DNA from: an uncultured Mucilaginibacter sp.
GTDB lineage: Bacteria; Bacteroidota; Bacteroidia; Sphingobacteriales; Sphingobacteriaceae
NCBI GenBank assembly: GCA_903891475.1
Contig: CAITEP010000020.1
Coordinates: 62,001 to 126,000 of the forward strand
Reading direction: 5' to 3'
Length of the DNA stretch: 64,000 bases
Below are positions 8,846 through 18,730 of the stretch, in pieces; the stretch's first letter is position 1; every line of letters begins with the position of its first letter. Position numbers and translations under genes: made by a program. The notes beneath the pieces are model-generated. The model was not told where the DNA came from and ran no database searches. It worked only from the letters and a program-made list of their open reading frames with translations.

Positions 8846-9886
8846 ATGCCTGTAAATCGCAATGCCTTGATACGTTACCGCACCATTGATAATTGTCTTC
8901 AAAACCGATACCGCAAGTGGACATTAGATGATTTGATAGATGCTTGCTCTAATGCCCTTTACGAGTTTGAGGGAATTGATAAGGGTGTGAGCCGCCGTTC
9001 TATACAAGCGGATATTGAGATGATGCGCAGTAATAAACTGGGTTATGAGGCTCCCATTATAGTGGTTGATAGAAAGTATTATACCTATGCCGATAAAAAC
9101 TATAGCATTACCAATAGCCCAATCAGTCAGCAGGATATGCAGGTTTTGGGCGAGGTAGCTGCCTTGCTAAACCAGTTTAAGGGCTTTAACCATTTTACCG
9201 ATTTGAATGAGATGGTTAGCAAGCTGGAAGATAAGATATACTCGCAAAAAACGCATAGTATGCCGGTAATTGACTTCGAGAAAAACGATAACCTGAAAGG
9301 GTTGGAATATATTGAAGGCTTGCGCAAAGCCATAGTAGCTAAAAAGGTATTGAAAATTACCTACCAATCGTTCAAGGCGCGCGAGGCCAGTGTTTTCTTT
9401 TTTAGCGCTTATTTGTTAAAAGAATACCGTAACCGTTGGTTTGTATTAGGCACACCTCATAAATCTGGAGCCGTATTATTAAACTTGGCACTCGATAGGA
9501 TACAAAGTTTTGAAGAATGCGCGGAAACTTATCGGGAAAATAAAACCATTAATTTGGCAACTTATTATAGCGATGTAATAGGGGTAACCAAATCTCCCGG
9601 ACAAAGAGATAGCGAAGTTGTTTTTTGGATTGATGATGCTAATGCGCCTTATATAATCACAAAGCCTTTACATCATACTCAAAAATTGCTAAAAGAAGAA
9701 AATGGTGGAAAAATATTTAGTATTAGGGTAATCCTAAATTTTGAACTAGAGCGGGAGCTGCTAGGATTTGGTAATCGTATTAAGGTGCTTGGTCCACGCA
9801 ATTTGGTTAAACAAATAAAAAAAATACTGGAAAACGCGTTGCATGGATATAATAATAGAGATATGCAAATGGATAAAGAAGTTTAA
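8846..9886 (+). CDS. WYL-domain transcriptional regulator
   Basis: 346 residues from ATG 8846. An upstream TTG at 8801 would add an unlikely 15-residue hydrophobic tail, so I prefer the ATG. The N-terminal part (about 1-80) has a winged-helix HTH pattern (TLDDLIDACSNALYEFE...VSRRSIQADIEMM). The middle holds a WYL ligand-binding domain (about 145-240) with LLKEYRNRWFVLG. A WCX-like C-terminal part follows. WYL domains often sense nucleic acids or nucleotides. Being divergent from rtcB, it probably regulates the RNA ligase and itself. Confidence 0.88.
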   Translation: MPVNRNALIRYRTIDNCLQNRYRKWTLDDLIDACSNALYEFEGIDKGVSRRSIQADIEMMRSNKLGYEAPIIVVDRKYYTYADKNYSITNSPISQQDMQVLGEVAALLNQFKGFNHFTDLNEMVSKLEDKIYSQKTHSMPVIDFEKNDNLKGLEYIEGLRKAIVAKKVLKITYQSFKAREASVFFFSAYLLKEYRNRWFVLGTPHKSGAVLLNLALDRIQSFEECAETYRENKTINLATYYSDVIGVTKSPGQRDSEVVFWIDDANAPYIITKPLHHTQKLLKEENGGKIFSIRVILNFELERELLGFGNRIKVLGPRNLVKQIKKILENALHGYNNRDMQMDKEV

Positions 9887-10519
9887 AGCACATTACCCGA
9901 CCAATTTTTATATTGCTAGTATTTTTGTCAGGATCGCTCTTCTTTCTAAAGATTTTTGCTGTTCTAATGTATGAAAATTTCCAATAAAAGGGTTTTTAAA
10001 TCCTCAAAATATGGAAGGAAAGCTTAGAAAAATTTGGGTCAATTTTATCAAAATTTCAACCAAAAAAATAGAAAAAAGAAGCTATTTTTCTATCTAAAAT
10101 TATAGTTTCATTACAATTTTTAAGGATTTGGTTATAGTTTCAACAGATGAGATTTTAAAAAAAGTCTTTGATTTTCATCAAAGGCTCTCTAGTTAGCGGG
10201 AGCAGGAATCGAATTCAATGTATAACTTATTGCATTTTAATATACAATAAAAATATTAGCCGTAGGAGTGCGAACAAGGCCGTAAACAAATTATTTATTT
10301 TAACAGCATTTGATTAAACATTTGGTGGTGAAATTGGGTAAAGTGATAAATTTTTAAATTTATTTTGATTTACTTACAGATTTATTCTTTGCTATATTTA
10401 AACGCAATTTATTTCCGCTTGGACTCGATTATTGATTTTAAAGGTTTATTAATCAAGTTATTAAATGGTTATTAATCGTAACGGTGTAAACATTATAATA
10501 GTTGATTTTTTATAATTCA
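9887..10519. other. 633-bp spacer with a tRNA 3'-end relic
   Basis: AT-rich sequence without a credible gene. The only recognisable content is the tRNA-like relic and attached terminator hairpin at 10163-10216. The part from 10217 to 10519 shows nothing I can name. Confidence 0.6.
10163..10216 (-). pseudogene. relic of the initiator tRNA 3' end plus its terminator
   Basis: On the minus strand the T-arm and acceptor 3' end (CCTGCTCCCGCTA) are kept, matching the intact tRNA at 42212-42284, but the rest of the tRNA is absent. The flank also matches: a terminator hairpin with the same GAAA loop and a 10-bp stem (10163-10186, one mismatch) corresponds to 42175-42198. It could be a decayed tandem tRNA copy or an old integration scar. 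Confidence 0.7.
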
Positions 10520-13075
10520 CTAAAAAAGAATATCCAACTTAGTTCTAATTCCCCATTTGGCTACATCCGGATGATCAAGGTAGGTAAATCGCCTCACCAA
10601 ACTAAAACCAAAAAACTTAAAAATGTTTTCAATGCCAACGCTACCTTCCATATAAGGCGTGTTCCCGAGTGAATAAGTAACTGGTCGGCCGTTTGCATCA
10701 ACAGGAAAACTATAAAGTGATGGATGAAAAGTAGGATTATTCGCATCGCTTACACCACCATAAAGTGCTTTAAAAGAAACTGTTTCGCGCCATTTTAGCT
10801 TTTTAAATAAGGGTATTTTATTAAAGATTACTCCATTTAGATGTTGTTCATAGTTTATGCTTTCATAATGATCGCTCACAAACTCCAAGAAGTTCATTAA
10901 ATTATAGGATGATACATCATACCCATAAGTTTGATTGGCTGCATGAATGGTTAATAAAGGAAACGGTAATTGCCCGAAAATATGCCCTGCTTCAAAACTT
11001 ACATCGGCATATCCTAATTGCGATAAGTACAAATGTTTATCGGCTTTAAAATGCAAGTTTTGGTAACTGTACGAGCTTCCTAATATATTTTTAAAACCCT
11101 CCGTGAAATCAAAAGTAAAGGTGGGCGATTTGTTTGGAATTATAATCCGCTTTATTCGGCCTTGGTAAAATTCCTCATTAGGCGCGTACCTTAAAGTTAA
11201 GGTAGCCTCGGTGGAGGTAAGGTTTTTTACTTGATTAGGTAACCCATTAACATAGTTTATAAAATTAAGCGAGCCTGCCGGCGATTGTGTCAAATTTTTT
11301 AGGCTTACAGCGTACGAAAAATGGTTTTCAAACTCATGAACATAGTCCAAATGGTAATAATTGTTATATAAATATTTATCATTTGTGCCTCTTTTAAACG
11401 ATAATAAAGGGTTACCCTCTCCAACAAATTGAAGCGGTTTACCCGGTATCCTGGTATCTTGTTGAATAACCCCTCGCAAATAATCCTGCGGGAAATCATA
11501 TACCGATTTATCTTTCAAAGACCATGTTCCGCTTAAAAAGTATTTGTATTTATGATCTGTGAAGCCATAAGCACCATAGGTTTCAAAATAGTAACGTTTA
11601 CTTAGCAGGGGACTGGTTCGGCCTCCAAATCTTACCCTGGTTCCTTCAATAGGGTTAAAACTGTAAAAGGTCCCTATTGGCCCAATTTCAAAAAGGCCTA
11701 ACGATTTATATCCCGAAATAATAATGGTTGCAATATCCATGGTTCGTCTATAAGAGGGCATCGACTTTAGGGTATCAATATTATGGTATATTTTAGCCTC
11801 ACTGGTCGTTAGTGTATCCAAACGGTTGTGCAACCAATAATCATTACTTCTGTTATTGGCCTCGGCACTCAAAATAGTACTTTGGCCTAAATAAGTTGAG
11901 TCGCTCAATCGCTTATTTGCCACATAATCCTTAATGGTTGCGGTTCGAGTCCCAATCATACCCCCTTTTCCATCACGATTTAAACCAAAATCAACCAAAA
12001 TATTACTCCTCCCCAAATGGTAGCGTTGGTCTGCACCTTGTTCAAAGTCAAGGTCAATGCGCATATCCTTCACATAATTGATATTGGTTTTTTTACTTGT
12101 ATATAAAATCGCTTTTTGAACGGCATAGTTACCATCAAGCGTTACATAAATTTTGCCATCAAATAACAAATCATTGGCATTGCGGGGGGTAAAACTTAGT
12201 TCCACTACTTTGGTATTGTTTACTACCAAGGTATCGGTTATAAAAAATTTATAAAATGTTGGGGAGGCATCCGCAATCGGGCTTAAAAACAGTTTGGCGA
12301 GCAGGTAAATGTTATTGGTATAAATGTCCACATCGTAATACAAATGCCTAAAATATTTTGCCAATCCTTCATTATCAACATAGTACCCTTGGTTTATGTT
12401 TTTTTGAGCCAGTATGATGGTTTTTTTCTTTTCAGGATTTTTTCTGTAATAGTTCTGGGTTAACTTTTCATCCAGATAAACGGGTAACAATGATTTTCCG
12501 GGTACCAAGGTAGTATCCCTGTTATCCAAAAGGAATTTATATTTTTTCCAAAACTTTTTTTGAGATACATCGGGCGAAACATTGGCGAACGAAAGCAAAA
12601 GTTTACCATATTCTTTATATTGCAAATAGCTATAATTTTCCGGGCGGTTTTGATTTTTATGATTAATAACCTGTCGTATCAGTTCTACAGCAGGGTTATC
12701 CCTGTTATGGTAAGGAATTTTTTTCCCCGACTTAATAACAATCTCCTCCAAATTGTTTAATTTACCCTGTAAAGGAATATCTATAACCTGCGTTTTACCG
12801 GGAATCACGTTTAAAACAGCAATTTCATAGCCTACACAGGTAACCTTTATTTTATCAAATGGCTTTAACGAAAATATGTTGTAACGGCCATGCTCGTCAG
12901 AAATAGCCACTGTTTTCCCATTATTGATTGAAATGGTGGAAAATGCCAATACTTGTTTCGTTTTCGCATCAGAAATTGTACCACTTACCTTGGTTACCTG
13001 GCCAAATACGGAGTTACAAAAAAGTAAAACAATAATAAACGATAATAGGGTAGTGCTGTTATTCAGTAACTTCAT
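10520..13075 (-). CDS. DUF5686/carboxypeptidase-regulatory-like outer-membrane protein
   Basis: 851 residues with an N-terminal signal peptide (ending SVFGQ). A CarboxypepD_reg-like beta sandwich occupies about 27-110 (VSGTISDAKTKQVLAFSTISI). A long DUF5686 region follows and ends in amphipathic strands with a terminal aromatic (LDILF), as in outer-membrane beta-barrels. The same architecture is common in Bacteroidota, where its role is unknown and may be surface transport or assembly. It is transcribed in the same direction as, but 49 nt after, the Usp-like gene. No SusC/SusD partner is present, so this is not a PUL. Confidence 0.85.
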   Translation of the reverse strand: MKLLNNSTTLLSFIIVLLFCNSVFGQVTKVSGTISDAKTKQVLAFSTISINNGKTVAISDEHGRYNIFSLKPFDKIKVTCVGYEIAVLNVIPGKTQVIDIPLQGKLNNLEEIVIKSGKKIPYHNRDNPAVELIRQVINHKNQNRPENYSYLQYKEYGKLLLSFANVSPDVSQKKFWKKYKFLLDNRDTTLVPGKSLLPVYLDEKLTQNYYRKNPEKKKTIILAQKNINQGYYVDNEGLAKYFRHLYYDVDIYTNNIYLLAKLFLSPIADASPTFYKFFITDTLVVNNTKVVELSFTPRNANDLLFDGKIYVTLDGNYAVQKAILYTSKKTNINYVKDMRIDLDFEQGADQRYHLGRSNILVDFGLNRDGKGGMIGTRTATIKDYVANKRLSDSTYLGQSTILSAEANNRSNDYWLHNRLDTLTTSEAKIYHNIDTLKSMPSYRRTMDIATIIISGYKSLGLFEIGPIGTFYSFNPIEGTRVRFGGRTSPLLSKRYYFETYGAYGFTDHKYKYFLSGTWSLKDKSVYDFPQDYLRGVIQQDTRIPGKPLQFVGEGNPLLSFKRGTNDKYLYNNYYHLDYVHEFENHFSYAVSLKNLTQSPAGSLNFINYVNGLPNQVKNLTSTEATLTLRYAPNEEFYQGRIKRIIIPNKSPTFTFDFTEGFKNILGSSYSYQNLHFKADKHLYLSQLGYADVSFEAGHIFGQLPFPLLTIHAANQTYGYDVSSYNLMNFLEFVSDHYESINYEQHLNGVIFNKIPLFKKLKWRETVSFKALYGGVSDANNPTFHPSLYSFPVDANGRPVTYSLGNTPYMEGSVGIENIFKFFGFSLVRRFTYLDHPDVAKWGIRTKLDILF

Positions 13076-13124
13076 GAATTGTATATTTTCCCCAAATAAC
13101 CATGTTAACTGGGAAAATTAGCAT

Positions 13125-13955
13125 TTAATTGATCCAATTTAAATAGGGTAAAACCATAACAGGATATTTACCATAAGAAAATTGGCTTTGTTCATTTTCT
13201 GGTAAAAACCATTCCAGCAGGTTATGCTTATTGCTTTCAATAGCCATGCAATTAATTTCGGCCCCTCCGGTAATCACTTCCAAAAAATGCTGTTTGTCTT
13301 GCCCCTTAATATTTCTTAAAAACAGCTTTTTGTAGCTCATGCTTTCAGAAAATTCAGCTAATAATTGCTGCGCATATCGAGGCTCTATATCGGTTAATCC
13401 TGGTGCTGTAATGTGGGTTACAAATATGCTGCCATTAAAAATCTTTAAAAATTTAACAGCCTCCTTGGTACAATAACGCAAATCAGTTAAGTAGGATATT
13501 TTATCGGGATAAATAAGACCAATTTCCGGAATCAATAATACCGGACAGATAATTTTATTCAATTGCTTAACGAAATCTGTTTTAAGCTTTCCACCAAAAT
13601 ACAAATCATCTTTTGACATGATGATGAGGTTAATTTTTTTTGATGAAATAGCTTTAGTAAGATTTTCGAAATTAAAATCAACGTTTTCTTTCAAAAAAAA
13701 CGATTCGCATTTTTGGTATTTATTATTAATCACATTGTTTAGCTTATCAACAAGGGGGCTAAACTCCTCAAAATCTTCATGTTGCAATTCAACTGCTGAT
13801 GGTTGATAACTTCCGGCTAAAACAGGAAATTGAGGAATAGCCATAGTATTGTAAACATAAATTCCAGTTTGTATTTGATTGGAGAATTTTGAAACCAACT
13901 TGGCAAAATGCCAGGTATTTAATTTAGGGCTATCAATTATTAATATGTTTTTCAT
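13125..13955 (-). CDS. universal stress protein-like (tandem Usp-fold) protein
   Basis: 276 residues, cytoplasmic. Two halves each end in a Usp-like last strand (IICPVLLIPE at about 136-145 and KYPVMVLPYL near the C-terminus). Each begins with a short strand motif (MKNILIIDSP; ISYLTDLRYC), consistent with two fused Usp domains. The ATP-binding G-x-x-G-x(9)-G-S/T motif of classical UspA is not evident, so the protein may not bind ATP. It lies just downstream of the two-component system on the same strand, separated by 188 AT-rich bases. Confidence 0.6.
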   Translation of the reverse strand: MKNILIIDSPKLNTWHFAKLVSKFSNQIQTGIYVYNTMAIPQFPVLAGSYQPSAVELQHEDFEEFSPLVDKLNNVINNKYQKCESFFLKENVDFNFENLTKAISSKKINLIIMSKDDLYFGGKLKTDFVKQLNKIICPVLLIPEIGLIYPDKISYLTDLRYCTKEAVKFLKIFNGSIFVTHITAPGLTDIEPRYAQQLLAEFSESMSYKKLFLRNIKGQDKQHFLEVITGGAEINCMAIESNKHNLLEWFLPENEQSQFSYGKYPVMVLPYLNWIN

Positions 13956-14143
13956 CCTATAATTTTGATTATTTCTTCGGTAAATAGCTATTGAATTAGC
14001 TCAGAATAGGTACATTAAAATTAAATATAAATAGTTAAGAATTTTTCAAATTAATAATTATTAAATAATTATTTGTTTAAACAAAGTTCACCAAATACAA
14101 TTACAAAATAATCACAGAAGTATAAAGGTTTATACACTTTGCA

Positions 14144-15652
14144 TCAATTATTTAAATCATATTCACTATTATTTTGAAGTATATGAATTGGTATGATAAT
14201 GGATACCATATTCATACCACCCGGGGTAACATCGCAATAAATTGTAAAATCATGCAACTGCAGCATTTTTTTAATGATAATTAACCCGAATCCTCGTTTG
14301 GCCGGGCCGGTAAATTGTGTTAAACCAGAGTAATTCTTGTCATTTATCCAATTTCTTAATTCATTGGTAATCAAATTTCCTGAATTTATGAATGTGCAAG
14401 TCAACTTATCGTTTTCCTGATATATGCTAATATCAACCTTTCCATTATTGGGGGTATGTTTAATGGCATTATCGGTTAAGTTTTGAAGTACTCGTTCAAT
14501 CATACTGATATCGGCTAATATCCAGGCATTGCTTCTGCAATTAGAATTATCAATTATAATGTTTTTACTATCTGCAAACTGAAAGGAAGCATTGATAATT
14601 TCTTGCAATAGTTCCGAAAAAATAAAAGGTTCTTTTTTGGGTTCAAAATTGGCCGAATCAATTTTTGAAAGCTCAAATAATTGGTTAACCATTTTTTCAA
14701 CCTGCTGCATTTTATTGATGGATAGTTCTATATAGTCTGATTGTTGTTGAGGGGTGATTTCTGAACTCCCCTTTTTTATATAAACGGTTTCCATAAAACC
14801 TCGTGCTACTGCTAAAGGTGATCTTAAATCATGCGAAATGTTTGCAATGAAATTTTTCCGGTCATCATCAGCCAATTTTAGCTGTTCAATTTTATCAACC
14901 AGCAAATCAGCCATTTTATTAAAGGTTTGCTTTATCGGGAATAATTCATCCTGTTTGTCTATATTAAAACGAACACCAAATTCTTTATTTTCAAAGTTTT
15001 CAAGCAAGCCCATCATACTGGTATAGCCTCTTTTTAATCGCTTTAAATACCATAAGCTTGCAACAATTGAAAATATGGTAACGATGATAAAGACCTCTAT
15101 GGCCAAATAACTTATCTGACTACTTAAAAGCATATGAACAACCGAGCGGTATTCAATACTACCCAGTATTACATAGATATAGCCTGCTTTTTTGGAATTT
15201 GAAAAAACCTCGCTTGCCGAAAATATTTTAGGATTATCAGGATCTCTTGGGTCAATACCAGTCAAATAATCCTTGCCATGAGCAGCAATTAGTTTGTTGA
15301 TATTTGTTAGCGGAATGGTCCACAGTTTAATTGCTGATTTATTGGGGTGGAAGGCAATTACTTTTCCTGCAGTATTTAAAAAATAAACCTCGGCACTTGG
15401 ACTAATAACCATCGCGTTTTGAAAAACAGAATCGGCTTTGGCATAATCCAAACCTTTTGGCCCAAAAGGCGAAGTAAACTTAGCTATATGAGCCGCTACA
15501 TCTTTATTGAGCATTTGGGTACTTGCTTCGTAAAAGCGTGTCATTGCCAAATAGGTTATGGCAATAAAAAGTAAACTCAATGAAGTTATCAGTACAAAAA
15601 TCAATACTGTTACCCTTTGAAAAATGTTAAGCTGTTTTGTTTTCATCGGCAA
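14144..15652 (-). CDS. sensor histidine kinase
   Basis: 502 residues. Membrane segments at about 12-36 and 181-204 enclose a periplasmic sensor region (about 37-180, probably PAS/Cache-like). A HAMP domain (205-258) follows, then HisKA with the phospho-acceptor His274 in NISHDLRSPLA and a HATPase_c domain (N-box VLQNLTDNAIKHTP, later GFGLIIIKKML). Its start overlaps the end of the response-regulator gene by 26 bp, so the pair is translationally linked. The signal and target genes are unknown. Neighbouring Usp-like and divergent YHS genes hint at stress sensing. Confidence 0.93.
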   Translation of the reverse strand: MPMKTKQLNIFQRVTVLIFVLITSLSLLFIAITYLAMTRFYEASTQMLNKDVAAHIAKFTSPFGPKGLDYAKADSVFQNAMVISPSAEVYFLNTAGKVIAFHPNKSAIKLWTIPLTNINKLIAAHGKDYLTGIDPRDPDNPKIFSASEVFSNSKKAGYIYVILGSIEYRSVVHMLLSSQISYLAIEVFIIVTIFSIVASLWYLKRLKRGYTSMMGLLENFENKEFGVRFNIDKQDELFPIKQTFNKMADLLVDKIEQLKLADDDRKNFIANISHDLRSPLAVARGFMETVYIKKGSSEITPQQQSDYIELSINKMQQVEKMVNQLFELSKIDSANFEPKKEPFIFSELLQEIINASFQFADSKNIIIDNSNCRSNAWILADISMIERVLQNLTDNAIKHTPNNGKVDISIYQENDKLTCTFINSGNLITNELRNWINDKNYSGLTQFTGPAKRGFGLIIIKKMLQLHDFTIYCDVTPGGMNMVSIIIPIHILQNNSEYDLNN

Positions 15653-16334
15653 ATCGGTAACCTACACCCCATGAGGTGAGTATATAAATAGGATTATTCA
15701 AATCAGGTTCAATCTTAATTCTTAATCTGTTGATATGTGCAGTTACAGTATGCTCATATCCTGAGAAAGAATATCCCCAAACTTGTTCTAAAAGCTCTAA
15801 CCTACTAAATGTTTTTCCTTTATTATTGGCCATCAGCACCAATAAATCAAATTCCTTTGGTGTTAAATCAAGCCTCTTGTTGGCAATGGTAGCTTTTCTT
15901 TTATGTATATCAATATGAATGTCTTTAAAAATTATCTCATTCATATTTACAACATCAGCAACCCCTACGGTTTCCGCTCTCCTTAAAATAGCCTTCACCC
16001 TTGCCAGTAATTCCCTGATGCCGAATGGTTTGCACACATAATCATCGGCTCCTAATTCTAAGGCCAATACTTTATCTAATTCTTCATCTCTGGAGGTAAG
16101 CATCATGATGGGGGTATGGTAACCCGCAGTCCTGATTCTTTTACAAATCTCAATGCCATCAATATCAGGCAACATGATATCAAGAATCACCAACTCGTAC
16201 GATTTTAATTTCAAACTATTCAAGGCTTCCTCACCGAGCGAATAATGGTTCACACTATATAAAGGGGCGTTCAAATGCAATTCAAGCAGTTGAGATATCT
16301 CCGGATCATCTTCTACCAACAATATACTTTTCAT
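15627..16334 (-). CDS. OmpR/PhoB-family response regulator
   Basis: 235 residues. The receiver domain (1-118) has the acidic pocket ED at 8-9, phospho-acceptor Asp52 in LVILDIMLPD and Lys in the YVCKPFG motif. The C-terminal winged-helix DNA-binding domain (about 135-230) has LDLTPKEFDLLVLMANNKG and the terminal GVGYRF. It is the first gene of the operon with its cognate kinase. It faces the YHS-DoxX operon across a 185-bp divergent region, which makes that operon a candidate target. Confidence 0.95.
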   Translation of the reverse strand: MKSILLVEDDPEISQLLELHLNAPLYSVNHYSLGEEALNSLKLKSYELVILDIMLPDIDGIEICKRIRTAGYHTPIMMLTSRDEELDKVLALELGADDYVCKPFGIRELLARVKAILRRAETVGVADVVNMNEIIFKDIHIDIHKRKATIANKRLDLTPKEFDLLVLMANNKGKTFSRLELLEQVWGYSFSGYEHTVTAHINRLRIKIEPDLNNPIYILTSWGVGYRFADENKTA

Positions 16335-16519
16335 AAATCAATTTTTTTAATAAAAACCGAAAAAATTATTTCAGTGCATAAATGTACAAGCATTTACTTA
16401 TGAACATGTTGTATAATGGCAATTATACCCTAAATAGCATAATATGTTATGGTTTTGTGAGAATTGAGGAGATATATCTTCCTTTCTTTGACAAAAAAAT
16501 AAATAATAACAATTTATAT

Positions 16520-16990
16520 ATGAAAAAGTTCATTTTAATCATAATCGCCTTAGCATCATTTACGCTTTCCGGTAAATCGCAAACAGGATCTCCAACACTA
16601 CGTAAAAAAAGTTTTAATCTTTCGGACGGTATAGCTATTAAAGGTTACGACCCTGTTGATTACTTTAAGAAGAACAAAGCCATTAAAGGGAAAAAGGAAT
16701 TTTCACAAACCGTTGACGGAGTGGTGTATTATTTTGAAAACTCAGAAAACAAGGCTACATTTATAAAGTCTCCTGCCCAATACGAACCACAATATGGCGG
16801 ATGGTGTGCTTATGCAATGGGTTCTACCGGTGAGAAAGTAGAGATTGATCCGGCCACTTTTAAAATTGTAAACGGTAAACTATATCTTTTTTATAATGCC
16901 TTTTTTAATAACACAAAAAAGACATGGGATAAAGATGAAGCCACGTTAAAACCCAAAGCAGATGCCAATTGGGACAAAATTTTTAAATAG
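16520..16990 (+). CDS. exported YHS-domain protein
   Basis: 156 residues from ATG 16520. An upstream ATG at 16382 would put 46 unrelated residues before a clear signal peptide (MKKFILIIIALASFTLSGKSQ), so it is rejected. The mature part is one YHS domain: IKGYDPVDYFKKNKAIKG, then YYFENSENKATFIKSPAQYEPQYGGWCAYAMG cut here by its Cys. YHS domains often bind metals (copper, iron), but the role of exported copies is not established. It is first of a run with DoxX and DinB-like genes and related to the tandem-YHS gene at 22010. Confidence 0.88.
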   Translation: MKKFILIIIALASFTLSGKSQTGSPTLRKKSFNLSDGIAIKGYDPVDYFKKNKAIKGKKEFSQTVDGVVYYFENSENKATFIKSPAQYEPQYGGWCAYAMGSTGEKVEIDPATFKIVNGKLYLFYNAFFNNTKKTWDKDEATLKPKADANWDKIFK

Positions 16991-17014
16991 AAACTACTTA
17001 ATCAACTAAATAAT

Positions 17015-17395
17015 ATGTTTTACTCAATTTTCATTTGGTTCCTACGCATTGTAGCAGCCATTATCATGTTGCAAACCTTATATTTTAAATTTACCGCCGA
17101 ACCTACTTCTGTTGCCCTGTTTACCAAAATTGGTATGGAACCTTACGGTCGGGTTGGCACCGGCGTGATTGAACTGATAGCATCCATCCTGATTTTAATT
17201 CCACGTTATTCATGGATTGGCGCTGGTTTGGGTTTAGCCATGATGGTAGGCGCTATTTTTTTCCATTTAACCAAACTTGGGATAAACTTTGGTGGCGATC
17301 CTTCTTTATTTATACTAGCCTTGGTAACATTTATTTGTTGCGCCATCTTGATGTTTATTTATCGTGATAAATATTTTAACGTATTTAAATCCTAA
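17015..17395 (+). CDS. DoxX-like small membrane protein
   Basis: 126 residues with four hydrophobic helices (about 5-23, 47-63, 69-88, 96-115), and the opening FLRIVAAIIMLQTLYFKFT is typical of DoxX-like proteins. Members of this family accompany thiol and quinone redox systems. It sits 24 nt after the YHS gene and directly before the DinB-like gene, in one operon. The biochemical function is not known. Confidence 0.8.
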   Translation: MFYSIFIWFLRIVAAIIMLQTLYFKFTAEPTSVALFTKIGMEPYGRVGTGVIELIASILILIPRYSWIGAGLGLAMMVGAIFFHLTKLGINFGGDPSLFILALVTFICCAILMFIYRDKYFNVFKS

Positions 17396-17399
17396 CATC

Positions 17400-17894
17400 A
17401 TGTTCACTTTCTCAAAACATACACTTGGGAGTTTAATTGAATTAATTGAACCGCTCGAGGGCACTACTTTTTATACTCAACCAAGCAATGAATTAAGCGG
17501 ATCAACCATTGGTCAACATACGAGGCATATCATTGAGTTGTATCAATGCCTGCTAAAAGGATATCGGGTTGGTTTAATAAACTATGACGATCGTAAAAGA
17601 AATAAAGTGCTCGAAAACGATATTAATGAAGCGATTAAAGCCATTAAAGAAATACAGAACGAGCTGGAGGTGCCGGATTGTGTGCTTGAATTAGTTTATG
17701 AAATTGGAACCGCTCAGGTTACCATTCATTCAAACTATTACAGAGAAGTGCTGTATAATATGGAGCATTGTATTCACCATCAAGCATTAATAAAGGTAGC
17801 ATGCGTTGCTTTTAATTTACCCATATCCGAGCACTTTGGTGTAGCACCTTCAACCATAAAATACCAAGAATCTCAAATAACACAAAACAACTAA
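17400..17894 (+). CDS. DinB-like metal-binding protein
   Basis: 164 residues from ATG 17400, chosen because the earlier in-frame ATG (17364) lies inside doxX. The four-helix DinB fold is suggested by GSTIGQHTRHIIELYQ (first His motif, about 40-55) and NMEHCIHHQALIKVA (second His motif, about 117-131), the spacing of the metal-binding triad. Many DinB-family proteins are thiol-dependent S-transferases (bacillithiol or similar). Here the substrate is unknown. The start is 4 nt after the doxX stop. Confidence 0.75.
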   Translation: MFTFSKHTLGSLIELIEPLEGTTFYTQPSNELSGSTIGQHTRHIIELYQCLLKGYRVGLINYDDRKRNKVLENDINEAIKAIKEIQNELEVPDCVLELVYEIGTAQVTIHSNYYREVLYNMEHCIHHQALIKVACVAFNLPISEHFGVAPSTIKYQESQITQNN

Positions 17895-17914
17895 AAAACT
17901 TTCATCAAAAAACA

Positions 17915-18724
17915 ATGGAAAAAAAATTGCAAAATCAAACAGCTATTATAACTGGCTCAAGCAGTGGAATTGGTGCCGGAGTAGCAAAAGCACTCGCACG
18001 CGAGGGTGCTAATGTAGTGATTAACTACCCTGTTGAACACGTTCGTCAGGATGCCGAAAATATCCTTGCCGAAATAAAAAGCAACGGTGGGCATGGCATT
18101 ACAAGTAGGTGCGATGTGAGTAAAGAGGATGAGGTGAAAGCCATGTTTGATGAAACAATAAAAGAATTTGGGACAGTTGATATTCTGATTAATAACGCTG
18201 GCTTACAAAAAGACGCTCCTTTTGATCAAATGACCCTCGACCAATGGAATTTTGTACTTAGCGTAAATCTTACCGGTCAGTTCCTTTGCTCGCGCGAAGC
18301 TATCAGAGAGTTTTTACGTCGTGGCATCAGACCAGAAGTTTCAATGGCCGCTGGAAAAATTATTTGTATGAGCAGCGTGCACGAAGTTATTCCATGGGCC
18401 GGGCATGCTAATTACGCTGCCAGTAAGGGTGGAATTATGCTATTGATGAAAAGTATAGCGCAAGAATTTGCCTGGAAAAAAATCAGGATCAATAGTATTT
18501 GTCCGGGTGCTATCCAAACACCAATAAACAAACAAGCTTGGGAAACTCCCGAAGCGCTATCTGAACTTTTAACCTTGATACCGTATCAACGTATTGGCAT
18601 TCCCGATGATATTGGTAAAGCTGCCATTTGGTTAGCAAGCGATGATAGCGATTATGTAAACGGTGCATCCATTTTTGTTGATGGAGGTATGACCCTTTAT
18701 CCGGGCTTCACCACAAATGGTTAA
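17915..18724 (+). CDS. SDR family oxidoreductase, glucose 1-dehydrogenase-like
   Basis: 269 residues, classical short-chain dehydrogenase. The cofactor motif TGSSSGIG is at about 13-20, NNAG follows in the middle, and the catalytic Tyr167-x-x-x-Lys171 is in YAASKGG with Ser in MSSVHEV. The C-terminal DGGMTLYPGF matches glucose 1-dehydrogenase-like SDRs, which oxidise beta-D-glucose to gluconolactone with NAD(P)+. The presence of a gluconolactonase-type gene and two glucosidases within 9 kb supports this substrate, but SDR specificity cannot be proved from sequence. It is followed at 6 nt by the sigma-factor gene. Confidence 0.82.
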   Translation: MEKKLQNQTAIITGSSSGIGAGVAKALAREGANVVINYPVEHVRQDAENILAEIKSNGGHGITSRCDVSKEDEVKAMFDETIKEFGTVDILINNAGLQKDAPFDQMTLDQWNFVLSVNLTGQFLCSREAIREFLRRGIRPEVSMAAGKIICMSSVHEVIPWAGHANYAASKGGIMLLMKSIAQEFAWKKIRINSICPGAIQTPINKQAWETPEALSELLTLIPYQRIGIPDDIGKAAIWLASDDSDYVNGASIFVDGGMTLYPGFTTNG

Positions 18725-18730
18725 TCAAAA

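Noticed and set aside
10520..13075. DUF5686 gene as part of a polysaccharide utilisation locus
   Set aside because: No SusC/SusD pair or surface glycanase is next to it.
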